A stretch of DNA of 64,000 nt from Lunularia cruciata (Eukaryota; Streptophyta; Marchantiopsida; Lunulariales; Lunulariaceae): positions 31,501,001-31,565,000 of the forward strand of contig OX419755.1 in assembly GCA_948567375.1 (NCBI GenBank), given 5' to 3'. Shown piece after piece: positions 10,519 to 21,519 of the stretch. A program made the translations under genes and the position numbers. The notes beneath the pieces are model-generated. The model was not told the origin of the DNA. It worked only from the letters and a program-made list of their open reading frames with translations, and did no database searches. Position 1 is the first letter of the stretch, and the number at the start of each line of letters is the position of its first letter.

Positions 10519-13092
10519 ATGTCAAGCAATTTTCCTTCACCACTGAGGAGTCATCTTGCAGGTGATCGGGGAAAGGGAAATAGAGTTGGACTTGTGTTAG
10601 TGCGCAAGGGGGAAGTCGAGAGAGAGAAATCAAGAGACCGAAAGAAAGCAGAAGAGATGGGAGGAGGGAAGAACAACTCCGAATTTGCAGTGAGAAATCA
10701 TGCAATTCGGAGATTAGATGTAGTAGCGAGGATCAAAGTCTTGAGCCGACTTCGGATCACCTTTCTGGCATGGAATTGGAACATAAGCTTTCCAGGATTC
10801 ATGACAGAAATCATCGAGAGTAAATGTCTCGATGGTCCCGAGGACGAAGGGAAGAGAGGAAATCCGGCTCGCTGGACAGAGTTGGATTGGAGACTCGTAC
10901 TCGGGAAGGAGGCAGGCTCGGAGCAGGGGGCCACGTTCTTGGGGAAAGGGGAGATAGCCCAAGAAACTCAGGAGGTGAGAGATGCCTTCTCATCGAAGAG
11001 AACAAAGAATGGGTACAAGGTAGAAAGTTACAAAGACCCTGTCAAGAGAGGAATTGTGAGTGCTTTGATGGCAATCCTGAAGCCGGAGAGAACTACTTAT
11101 GTGATGAAACACCAAGCGGTGTTCTTTCACAAATTGTTTGCAGGAGAACCAATTAATTGGGCACGGTGTTTTTACGGGAGAACGAGGCAGATGGTGTGGA
11201 ATCTGCGTGATAAGTCCCCCCCACATTATATTGTGCCGTTTGCAGCGCATTTCTATCTCGGGCTCAATTTGCTGAACTCGGCGGAGCGGAATCGGATGGT
11301 GTCGCACTTTCATCCGGATGTGCGAAAGGAAGTTGATGCGGAGGAGCAGCAATACATTCTTCAAATCCGGAGCGCAGACGATTACTACTCGAAGACGGGG
11401 AAGAACGTGGAGGTCGTTGAAAGTACCCCGACGAAGAAGAGAACTCGGCAAGCAGACGCCGAAGAAAACAAGAAACCTCGGAAGGTGCAGAGAAATAACC
11501 CGAGGCGAGGAATGGTGGTGATCGAGTCGGAAGATGAAGACTCAGAAGGTGAAGCCGAGCTCAAGACGGAGGACTCAGAACGTGAGGAGGAACCTGAGCT
11601 GACACTGCAGAGTGGAGATACAAGCAGTGATAGTGAAGTCGGTGGAGAAATGACCTCGGCACCAACGCCTGAAGAATACGAAGAAGAAATTCAAGCCGAG
11701 GTAAAAGCCAAAGACAATGTAGCGCTGGAAGACAAAGTACCGGTGCTCAAGGAGAAGAAGATTGCAGTACAGCGAGGAATTCGCTCGAGACGTAAGGCGA
11801 AGGAGGAAGCGGGACCGAGTAGAGTGACAGAAGAAGTAGAAGGAAGCTCAGGCAGTGAAGCATCAATTCCGATACGAAGACTGCAGAGAAGAAGGCAAGT
11901 ATCGGATGAACACGAAGTACAAAGAGAAGTAGCCGCACGAGAAGAAGTGATCCCGAGTGATGGAGTGGGGTACCTGCGGGAAGTGGTGTGTCCGTTGTTG
12001 GTAAAGTTAGAACATAAGAAGAAGGAGATGCAGTCCACATGTCCGGAGGTAAAAACTGTATTGCAGGTGTTGGCAAGATTAGAAGAAGAAAACTCAGAGT
12101 TGAAGAAGAGTATGACCCGAGGTGAGAAGGAGAGAGAAGTACTGCAATTGGAGGCAGTGGAGAGAAGTTAGGTAATCGAAGACCTGAGGAGAGAATTGAG
12201 CTATCGAGAGGATCTTGCAAGGAAGAGTGACATCGCAAGGGAGAGACAGGTAGCGGAGCATGAAATCTTGAAGCAGCAGTTTGCTGATTCAAGAGTAGAG
12301 CTCATCCATGCTATGGCAAGAGTAGCATCGAAGGATCAAGAGCTCGATCGAGTGATGGAGAGTATGGAGGAGAAGAAGCAACTCTGGCAGCGAGAGTTGG
12401 CAGCGAGATATGGAGAAGAAGAGAGATTACGAGACTTACTTCGTAATCAGGAAGAAAAGGTTGCACAGAAGGAGAAAGAGAAGGACGCGGTGAAGGCCGA
12501 ATTCGAAGAGGAGTTGGCGATGTACAGAGAGGAATGGCTTGCAGATCGGGAACAAGAAAGGAAGACAAGATTAGAGCCATTCCAAGAAATAGTCCTCAGA
12601 GTAAATGCGATGCTAAGTACAAAGGCCAGCGTTCGAATTGAAGAAACGCGTCTGCACGAGTTGAAGTTGTTAGTGCAGGAGATGAGGCGGAGGCAAGCAA
12701 AAGATACAGATCTAAATGCTTTGTTGATTAAGTTGAGAACTCGTGTAGATAGGAAGATCTTAGAAGTAGAAGACAATATTGCCATTAGATTAGACTTAGT
12801 AAGAATAGAGTTAGAAAAGCTTCGGCAGGATGTTAAAGCAAAACCCGACGTAGATAACATCGGGATCCAAATGTCTTCGGAGTTGGTCTCAAGAATAGTA
12901 GAGAAGAGTGGGTCGAAAGATGAAGAGTTAGATAGATTACCTATTAGTACAATTTCAGATCAGGAAAGAGAATTGTTAAATCTGGTAGAAGAAGTAGAAG
13001 ATATGAAACCCGAGGAAAATGCAGTAGGAAGTAAGATTACTTCGGGTTCGGGTTTGAAAGCCGAGGAAGAAGTAGACATCGGATCGGATTAG
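10519..13092 (+). pseudogene. L2 LTR-encoded acidic coiled-coil protein (one stop codon)
   Basis: This frame of 858 codons is interrupted only by TAG at 12169-12171, where other copies have CAG. Residues 1-45 are basic. Residues 45-290 look globular and well conserved (AVRNHAIRRLDV, FLAWNWN, GATFLGKGEI, EPINWARCFYGRTRQMVWNLRDK, HFYLGLNLLN). Residues ~330-460 are acidic and serine-rich with repeated E/D runs, followed by an RRLQRRR basic patch. Residues ~480-790 are predicted coiled coil (EEENSELKK, REDLARKSDIARERQ, EKEKDAVKAEFEEEL). No zinc knuckle, protease, polymerase or integrase motif is seen, and no signal peptide or membrane segment. It lies wholly inside an LTR with its own TATA-like box. 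A nuclear or nucleic-acid-related accessory role is possible but unproven. It is neither gag nor pol by sequence, and I cannot name the family. Confidence 0.82.
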
Positions 13093-13206
13093 TAACCGAT
13101 TTGAGATTTGAAGGGGCAGATATGAAGAGGTGCATTGTCATTTTGGATCTGCAGGTTAGAACAGTTGTTGTAGAACGGTATAGTTGTTAGAACTGTCGAT
13201 TGCTTC

Positions 13207-13215
13207 ACTATTTAA
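13207..13215 (+). promoter_or_regulatory. Second TATA-like box, probable promoter of the genomic transcript
   Basis: CTATTTAAG in the context CTTCACTATTTAAGAGTGGC, conserved in L1, L3 and L5, and as CTACTTAAG in L4 and L6. It lies 115 bp after the ORF stop and ~670 bp before the LTR end, where the R-U5 promoter of an LTR is expected. Confidence 0.5.
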
Positions 13216-13886
13216 GAGTGGCATTCGCAGGAACTTGTTGTTCAGTGCTCATTATTTCTGAGAATAGATAAAGCGAAGTGCTGTGAAGCAGTGCTCGTCG
13301 CTTGAGCTTGATTCCAAGTATCAACTTTGTAATTGTGTTTGTGAATGTTTGGAGAAATTCAAAGTGCAAGTCAGAGTGCTTGTTGGATGTTGGATTCCAC
13401 AGCCTTGATCTTCATTCTGTGTGTTTGATCCTAAGTGAAGTGCAATCAAAGCAATGCCTTGACAGATCTGAGAGGAATTGTAGTGTTGGTAGTATTCTGC
13501 ATTTGTGAGTGCAGTGCGAAGTTGATGTGAAGCAATTTTGATCGAGGAAGTTGTGCCTTCAGTGGAAGGGTGGAACACAATTCTGAGGCGAAGTCATTTT
13601 GCAGTGAAGTGCCGTTTTTGGGAGAGCCTGAATCATCACAAATCAAGATTGTTTGGAAATAATTGATGGAGTTGTGATTTTGGAGTGTGAATTTGTGACA
13701 AGACTGCAAGTCAGTGCTTGTTACTCTCTTCTGGGTGTGGTTTCTACCTGAGAGACTAAAGAAGAACTCAAGAAGAACTGAAATTGTTACTTTGCTTCGT
13801 ATTTGGACATTTCTGACTCGTATCTCTGCGGGAACAAACTTTACTTACCCGATTACCGCAAAAGTGATATTTGCCGGGTTGTCACA

Positions 13887-13961
13887 CTCCCTCTTATGTG
13901 ATCATATTAATGTTATATTGAAGTAGGAAGGAGCAATTGAGCCGTGCTTTGTGCAAGAACC
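13887..13961 (+). other. E2 leader, second part
   Basis: Short continuation of the E2 leader after L2, beginning with the second CTCCC and leading directly to the gag ATG at 13962. Confidence 0.6.
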
Positions 13962-14169
13962 ATGGATCCGCAATTGCAAGAGTTGATGTAGGGAATGCAA
14001 GGAATGTTGAACAATTTTTGAGAGATCAAGATGACCATGGAGGCGTTGCAAAGTCAAGTACGTACCTTCAAGTCTGATCAAGCAATACACAAAGGAGAGT
14101 CATCCCAAAACCTAATACCAACAACCAAAGCACATGGAGAGTCACTCATGCCAAGGACACCGACCGTGG
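13962..14169 (+). pseudogene. E2 gag, N-terminal fragment
   Basis: It starts ATGGATCCGCAATTGCAAG (MDPQLQELM-like) with an early TAG. The same start is seen on the minus strand at 19218 in E1. It is interrupted at 14170 by E1 and continues at 20553. Confidence 0.65.
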
Positions 14170-14962
14170 TGTAATACTCCAAGGACAAGAAAGCTCTTGA
14201 AGAGAGAAAACATAGATTTCACACTCAATCCTCCTCTTATGCCTCAAAGGAGCACCTCTCTTTATTATATAGCAAAGAGGATCCCTTCAAAGGAAGCTTC
14301 ACCCATGGATCAAATACATGGATTGGTGACCTGTTAGTGAGCTCCATCCTTGGATTAGTTGTTTAGATGGGTGACATGCCAGTCCTTGTCATATCTAGTT
14401 GGTCAAATGGGTTTGACCAAAGGGAATCTTCTTGTAGGAAGCTCAGAATTGCATGGAGAATGTACCAATGGAAAGCTCTCAACAAGATGAATCATGGGGG
14501 TGGGAGAAAGGAAGCCTTTACGTCCCTTTCCGGGGCTGGACCCGTTGATTCTTTTTGCTCAACCTTGGACTTTGGGTATTCCCAAAGAGAGGGGATTTTC
14601 TCTTTTTTCAAGGTCTAATTCATCCGTTTAGGCCTCCAAAAATGGCTTTAAAGTTTAGGCTATTTTTGGCTTTTGCCCTATTAGTAGAAGTGAGATTTTG
14701 GTGATACCTCTATTTGATCTACATTCTCCATCATTTGTAACATCCTTCTAGATGTCACTACCCCAAGTTTCACCTCTAGATCATATGTCTAGCTATTGAT
14801 TCTAAAGTCTTCAAGCATGTTTTGGTTTCTGGCCTATTAGTAGAAGTACTCTCTTGGTGATACCTCTATTTAATTTACTTAGTTCATCATGTATAACATC
14901 CTCCTAGATGGTACCAAAACAGATTTCATCTCTAGATCCTTTGTCTAGCTATTGGTATTACA
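14170..14962 (-). repeat. E1 3' LTR (793 bp)
   Basis: On the minus strand it starts TGTAATACC and ends GGAGTATTACA. It carries the family's tandem ~155-bp duplication. Compared with the 5' LTR it retains about 50 bp (around 14519-14570, CGTCCCTTTCCGGGGCTGG...) that the other LTR has lost. Confidence 0.85.
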
Positions 14963-14984
14963 AACATCCCTCCTTTCAAGACAC

Positions 14985-17900
14985 AATGTCCTCGTTGCGA
15001 AGCTACCGCTCAAAAGATTTTACTAACATTGTTGCGTGGGTCAATTTGGCTGTTGGCTCCCATGTTGCCTCATATAGTGGGTAACCTTTCCATTGTTTGA
15101 GATATTCTACACACGGATGAGTCCCATGGATGCATTTTTGGAGAATACGTTCAACTTCATATTCCTCCATGCCAGAAATGAGTGTAGGGCAAGGTCAAAG
15201 GTCTTGTGTGGAGGGACAAGGGTTTGATTGGGGTGCACATGTGCATAAGAGGGAGACATGGAACAGTGGATGGATCTTCATATGTAATGGTAGCTTGAGG
15301 TGATAGGCCACAACACCAATTCAACAAAGAATGGGAAAAGGCCCAATAAAGCAAGGTTTGAGCTTGCAAGGCTAACTAATGTGAGGTTGGTTGTTGATAG
15401 CCAAACTTGATCTCCCACCTAGAACTCCATGTGCCTATGGTGTGCATCGACATATTGCTTTTGTCACTTTTTGGCAATCTTCAACCTATTTTTGGCATTC
15501 TTCATGCCTTGTTGGATTCTTGAAACAAAAGAGTTGACATCATCAACCTTGGTAGTCACCAGAGTGAACTTCATCAAGCTCACAGGTGTGAAAGGATGAT
15601 TGCCATACATGAGGAAGAATGGTGTGACTTGAGTGGAGGTATTTATTGAATTGTTTCATGCCAATTCCACCAATGGAAGTAAAGTGTCCCACCTCTCTTG
15701 CTCATCTAAGATGAAGCCCCAAAGCATATCTTCAATAGTGCAATTGACCCACTTTGTTTGGCAATCAATTTGTGGATGGTAAGCCATGGACATAGCCAAT
15801 TTGGTTCTGAAGACACCAAAGAGTGTTCTCTAAAACAAACTAGTAAATTGAGTGCCTTTATCAATGATGAGCACTCGAGACAAGCCGTGGTGGGAGAAGA
15901 CTGCATCTATGTACAACTGAGCTAGTTGTGGAGCCATCATCTCCCTGGTGGTAGAGCAAATATGAATCATTTTGTTGAGCTGGTCAACAAATACTACAAT
16001 GGAGTCAAACCTTGAGGTGGTCTTGGGTAATTTGTAGATTAGATCCATAATCACTTGTTCCCAACATTACGTAGGAGTAGGGAGGGGTTGCAAGAGTCCT
16101 AGAGGAGCTTGAGTAGAGGCTTTGTTTTGTTGACAAAGAAGGCAGCTCCAAACATATTCCATCACATTGTTGCTCATCTTGGGCCAATAGTAATGGTGTT
16201 GGATTGCATCCAAGGTCTTGTCCACTACAATGACCTATAATGGCAGAATTTTGATATTTTGCCAAGATGGTGGTGTGTAATTCTGTGGCATTTGGGATCT
16301 ATAATTTACCATCACAAAAAGTGAGTCCTTGGTTGTTGGTGATGCCTTTGGATGATTGAGCTCCTACGATCTGGGGATCTATTTTTGTAGAATCTTTGGC
16401 CAGAATTCAAGGTTCATCTTGACCTCTACCACCAAATTGTTTGCCATTCGTGAATGCATCTACAAGTTGCTTCTTGCCTTCCATGTAGGTGATTTTCATG
16501 TTGAATTGTTGTCATCACTCTACACACCAAATCTGGCAACAAGATAGATCTTTCTATGTCTTGAGGTAGACTAGAGGTTTATCGTTTATCTCCACTACAA
16601 ATGCCTTCTCACCAAGATAGTGCTTCCAATGCTTGGTTGCAAGGACAATGGCTAGCTCTTCTCACTTTATGGTGTAATAATTGCATTCTGCCAATGATAG
16701 CTTTCAAGAGAAGTATGCAATTGGATGCCACCTAACATGCCACTCTTGTTATAAGATTGCTCCTCTTGCTGCGCCTGATGCATTGGTAGCTAATTTGATT
16801 GGACGTTTTTGGTCATACCATTTCAAGATTGGTGCATGTAGCAAGGCATCTTTCAACTCTTGAAAGGCCAACTCTTGTGCGGTTTGCTCTGTCCACTTCT
16901 TCTCCTTGCCAAGTAGTGTTGTTAAAGGCTGTGCCACCTTGGAGAAGTCCTTGAAAAACCAATGATAGAACCCCATCAACCCCAAGAAGCTCTTGAGTTG
17001 AGTCTTATCTTCTAAAGCACTCCATTTTTGAATGACCTCTATTTTATCTATTAATACTTGGATACCTTCTACACTTACTCTATGCCCCAAGTAGTCTACT
17101 TTAGACTTGCTAAAATTGCACTTTGAGAGTTTGGCATCCAAGTGATTCTATCTTAGAATCTGGAGGACTTCTTGTAGAAGTTGTTTGTGTTTTGTCATCA
17201 TCCTATAATATACTAAGATATCATATAGGAAAATGATAATAGACTTATCCAAATATGGCCAAAATATATTATTCATCAGACTCATGAAAGTGGCAGGTGC
17301 ATTGGTGAGGCGGAATTGCATCACAAGGTACTCAAAGTGACCATACTTGGTTCAAAAGGTAGTTTTGTATACATCTTCCTCTGCAATCTAGATTTGATTG
17401 TAACCGCTTCACAAGTCCAATTTGGTGAAGTATCTTGCTCTATTGAGTTGATCAAACAAGTTGTCTATGTGGGGTAAAGGATATTTGTTCTTCACTATTT
17501 GTTGATTGAGGCTCCGATAGTCAATGCACATGTGTATTGTACCGTCCTTCTTCTTCAAAAACAAGATAGGAGCACTGTATGGTGATACATTAGGTTGGAT
17601 AAACCCCTTTTGCAGCATATCCTCAATTTGAGCCTAACACTCCTCCAACTCTTGAGATGATAGACAATATGGGGCCTTCCAAAGAGGTGTCTTCTTGTGA
17701 AGTATCTCAACTTTATGATCTACTCTCCTTTTTGATGGTAATCCTTAGGGTAGATCATTTGGGAAGACATCTTGAAACTCATTTACCACATCCTTCAATT
17801 TCTCAGGAATTTGTCCATCAAGTTGTGCACTCTGGACTTCTCTTATCGAACCCATGAAACATCTATCTGTCTTCAATCTTCTCTACTTCTTTCCTCTCGT

Positions 17901-19218
17901 CTTTCTCTAGATCCATCCCCAATTTTTTGCAATAGAGTGAGATAAGAAATTCTTTGTTGCTCTAGGGTCTATTAATGCTCTCACCCAATTGCCTTCTAGG
18001 ACCTCATTCACAGATCCCAATCAATTGTGAGTTTGCCTTTCTAGATCTTTGCCCACTCATCTTCTTCCTCCCCTTGCTTGTCCATTTCATTATTGAGCCA
18101 ATAGGGTTGCAAAATACCTTTATTGGTGATCTTTGTTTTCCAAGGTGATTTCTACCTCCTCTTCTTCCATGCGTCATTCCATGTTGTTCAAAGATTGCTT
18201 GTATGGAGGCCAAGGGCCTCTTGAGAGATGAGCATGACAATTGATGGAGATGTGCCCACTACAACCACAATTCTAGCAACAATGTTGTTCTCCTTGAGTT
18301 CCTTCTCCTTGTGGGACTCCATCTCTTTGTTCTTCAACCCATCCTTGCTCTCCTTGAAGTGGTTGTGCTCCTCTATCTCAAAACCAAAGGTTGCCCAATT
18401 CCATAGGTGTTGGTCCACCCATGTGTGGCATTTGCGCCGCCCAATAGTGTTGAGATAGAACTACTCCTTCACCTCTTTCAAGTGCCCTTGCTATTCTCTG
18501 AGCACAAGCAATAGCTTCAAAGACAGTTTGAGGATTTTGTACCATGACTTCTTGGCAAATCCGATCCTTCAACCCTTGTTTGAAATTATCTAGAGCCTCT
18601 GCTTGACTCATGTTGGTTATTGCAACTTGTAAATCCAGAAATGCTTCCATGTACTCTTGTATGCTATTCTTTTGTTTCAATCTTCATAGTTAGATTCGGG
18701 CCATCTGCATGAAATCCACAGGTTGTAAATTCTTCAAAAGTTCTTCTTGCATTGCTATCCATGTGACCTTCCTTCTTTCTTCCAACATTGATTGTTCCCA
18801 AGCATCATACCATATGAGGGCTTTATCAATTAGGTATCCACATGCAAACATGCCTGTGGTATGCTCAGTGATCTCCATCGAGAACAATCAAAAGTATTGA
18901 TTCATTCTTGAGATCCAATTCCCTACTACTCCCATAGCACGCTGCCCCTTGTAAGGCTTGATATTGTAGGTGTTCTTCATTCATAGTAACAATGTGGCTT
19001 CATCATTGGCTGGGTTTGATGTCAGAGGAACGGATGTCTCTCCAAGTATTTCAATCATAGGTACATGCCTCTAAGATGGTTCCTCTTCTTGCATTGTTTG
19101 ATCATTCTTGATGGTTTGTACTTGATTTTGTAATGCCTCCATGGTCATCTTGATTTCTTGAAACTTGTTCAACATCCCTTGCATTCCTTGCATCAACTCT
19201 TGCAATTTGTGGATCCAT
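14985..19218 (-). pseudogene. E1 gag-pol with chromodomain, degenerate
   Basis: Gag starts at 19218 (MDPQ). A retrotransposon-gag domain lies at about 18890-18380 (WYDAWEQSMLEE, LKDRICQEVM). A zinc knuckle CxNCGCSGHISINC lies near 18285-18240. Reverse transcriptase is at about 17640-17200 ([29 protein letters not shown]) and its catalytic block reads FLYDILVY, so the first Asp of the usual FLDD is lost. RNase H follows (16750-16560). The integrase core is at about 16050-15700 (IIDKGTQFTS...QTKWVN), where the catalytic Glu of QTERVN is Lys. A chromodomain lies at about 15170-15000 (EYEVERILQK...YLKQWKGYPLYEATWEP). Numerous stops and frameshifts are present. The chromodomain and Met-tRNA primer site place it among plant chromoviruses. 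Confidence 0.82.
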
Positions 19219-19792
19219 GATTCTTACACACGATTAATGTTCACTTGCTACTTCCTACTTCAATAAAAATATAGAATGATCACTCGAGAAAGTGCATGAA
19301 CTATGAGGATTACCATTGAGACCTCAGAGCCCATCACTCATTGATAATATTCCTCACCAAAAATTGTAGACTACAAAATCCCTAAACATCACTTTTGGTC
19401 TAACTACATAATGGATTTCTACTTGCATGTTGAAAGGGTGAGGATTTGGTACATTCAGATCCATAACATCATAATAGACTGTAAATTGTCAAATCCCACT
19501 CTCTATCATATACCACCACAAGTAGAATCACTCTGTCCATGAATTCTATTGCAAAGTGATAAACTAGCAATACTCTCATTTGCTCCTATTGGATGTACAT
19601 AATCTTGATGTGGAATGGATTCATGAATAAGAAGCTAGGTGCGGGAAATTGTCTTCCCGGTGCATCCTCCCATCCACTCTCTAAAGACCTTCCCAAGTCT
19701 AGCAACTGCACTATGTTCTCCACCTTAAATTACTCAATTTCAGTAGCTCATGTGCTTCCAAGAGGGATGATCCACTCTCTTGGATTAAAATA

Positions 19793-19807
19793 CTTGCTCT
19801 GATACCA
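19793..19807 (-). other. E1 primer binding site (initiator Met tRNA)
   Basis: On the minus strand TGGTATCAGAGCAAG, one base inside the 5' LTR. It is the standard plant initiator-methionine tRNA binding site. Confidence 0.9.
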
Positions 19808-19808
19808 T

Positions 19809-20552
19809 TGTAATATTCCAAGGACAAGAGAACTCTTGAAGAGAGAAAACATAGATTTCACACTCAATCCTCTGATGCCCCAAAGGAGCACCTTCTCTTT
19901 ATTATATAGCAAAGAAGATCCCCTCAAAGGAAGCTCCACCCTTGGATCATATACATGGATTGGTCACTTGTTAGAGATCCATCCTTGGATTAGTTGTTTG
20001 GATGGGTGACATGTTAGTCCTTGTCATATCTAGTTGGTCAAATGGGTTTGACCAAAGGGAATCTTTAGGAAATCTTCTTGTAGGAAGCTCAGAATTGCAT
20101 GGATAATGTACCAATGAAAAGCTCTCAACAAGATGAATCAAGGGGGGGGGGGTGAAAGGAAGCCTTTATTCCCAAAGAGGGGGGATTTTCTCCATTTTCA
20201 AGGTCTAATTGATTTGTTTAGGCTTCCAAAAATGGCTTTAAAGTTTAGGCTATTTTTGGCTTCTGCCCTATTAGTAGAAGTGCTATTTTGGTGATACTTC
20301 TATCTGATCTATGTTCCCTATCATGTGTAACATCCTTCTAGATGTCACCACCCCAAGTTTCACCTTTAGATCATATGTCTAGCTTTTGATTCTAAAGTCT
20401 TCAAGCATGTTTTGGTTTTTGGCCTATTAGTAGAAGTACTCTCTCGGTGATACCTCTGTCTGACCTACTTAGTACATCATGTATAACATCCTCCCAGATG
20501 TTACCAAACCAAATTTCATCTCTAGATCTTGTGTATAGCTATTGATATTACA
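19809..20552 (-). repeat. E1 5' LTR (744 bp)
   Basis: On the minus strand TGTAATATC...GGAATATTACA. It aligns throughout with 14170-14962 apart from a ~50-bp deletion near 20168 and scattered substitutions. A G10-type run occurs near 20143. Confidence 0.85.
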
Positions 20553-21470
20553 CCTTGTCAACAATGAAGCCACATTGTTACTATGGTTCAAGAAGACCTA
20601 CAACATTGAGCCTTTCAAGGGACAATGTTCTATGGGAGTCATGAAGAATTGAATTTCAAGAATGAATTGATACATTTGACTATTCATAGTAAAATCACCG
20701 ATTGTTTTGCCAGCGTGTTTGCATGTGAGTATTTGATTGATAAAGCACTCACATGGTAAGACACTTGGGAACAATCAATGTTGGCAGAAGGAGGAGACAT
20801 CACTTGGATGGCCATGCAAGAAGGGCTGCTAAAGAACTTCCAATTGGTGGATTTGGTATAGATGGCCCAAACCCGACTATGGGAGTTGAAGCAAAAAAAT
20901 AATGTACAAGAATATGTGGATGCATTTCTTGATTTATAGGTTGCAATAATTGACATGAGTCTTATAAAAGCTCTTGAAAATTTCAAATGAAGGTTGAAAG
21001 AGCAAATGCATCAAGAAGTAATTGTATAAAACCCTCACATGGTTTTTGAAGCCATTGCTTGTGCCCAAAGAATAGCAAGGGCGTTAGGAAGAAGTGAAGG
21101 GGTCATTTTGACTCAACATTATTGGATGAAACACAACCCTTTGGTGGACCAGTTCCTGTGGAATTGGGTAATATTTGATTTAGAGATTGAGGAGCACGAC
21201 TGCCCCAAGGAGAATAAGGACAAGTCAAAGAAAGGAGAGATGGGGTCCAATTAGGTGAAGGAACTTGGGCAGAACAACGTCATTGTTACAATTGTAGCCG
21301 AGTTGGACACCTTGCCATCAACTATTGTACTTGGTTTCCTAGAACCCCTCAGCCTCCATATAGGCAATCTTTGAACAACATGGAGAGAAGAATGGAAGAA
21401 GGGGAGGTAGAAATCACCTCAAAAAATGAAGATCATGTAATTGTAGCTCACAACCTTTTGGCTTAAGGGA
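20553..21470 (+). pseudogene. E2 gag, main part
   Basis: Continues from 14169. It shows the gag-domain blocks also seen in E1 (about 20690-21100: WQDTWEQSMLAEGG..., LKEQMHQEV, FEAIACAQRIARALGRSEGVILTQHYW) and a zinc knuckle CYNCSRVGHLAINYC near 21270-21320, with five rather than four residues before the last Cys. The reading is broken by several stops, for example TAA near 21466. Confidence 0.7.
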
Positions 21471-21519
21471 AAAAAAAATAGTGGGGAAAGGAAAAGTCAA
21501 GGGCACAAAAATTGAGAAA

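Larger units (their letters stand above)
10103..13886 (+). repeat. L2: giant solo LTR of family L, best preserved (3784 bp)
   Basis: It starts TGTGGTGCCCAC, ends GGGTTGTCACA, and is flanked by a perfect 5-bp duplication CTCCC (10098-10102 and 13887-13891) inside the E2 leader. Parts in order: about 390 bp of upstream sequence rich in CCCGAAG/CTTCGGG motifs, including a stem (CTTCGGG...CCCGAAG) at 10203-10222; a TATA-like box CTCTATAAAAATTG from 10489; the ORF at 10519-13092; a second TATA-like box CTATTTAAG at 13207; then about 0.67 kb to the LTR end. Confidence 0.92.
14170..20552 (-). mobile_element. E1: full-length chromovirus inserted in the gag of E2
   Basis: A minus-strand copy of the same family as E2, with both LTRs (3' LTR 14170-14962, 5' LTR 19809-20552), a primer binding site (19793-19807), gag-pol with a chromodomain, and a polypurine tract (GAAAGGAGGGATGTT, complement at 14963-14977). 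The flanks are CGTGG (14165-14169) and CCTTG (20553-20557), which agree at 3 of 5 positions, so the target duplication is only tentative. E2 gag continues on both sides. Confidence 0.85.

Noticed and set aside
20138-20155. A poly-G run as a quadruplex element
   Set aside because: It is a single run in one LTR of E1, interrupted in the partner LTR, and most likely slippage.
14165-20557. CGTGG/CCTTG as a proven target duplication of E1
   Set aside because: Only three of five bases agree, so it is given as tentative; the insertion itself is supported by E2 gag on both sides.
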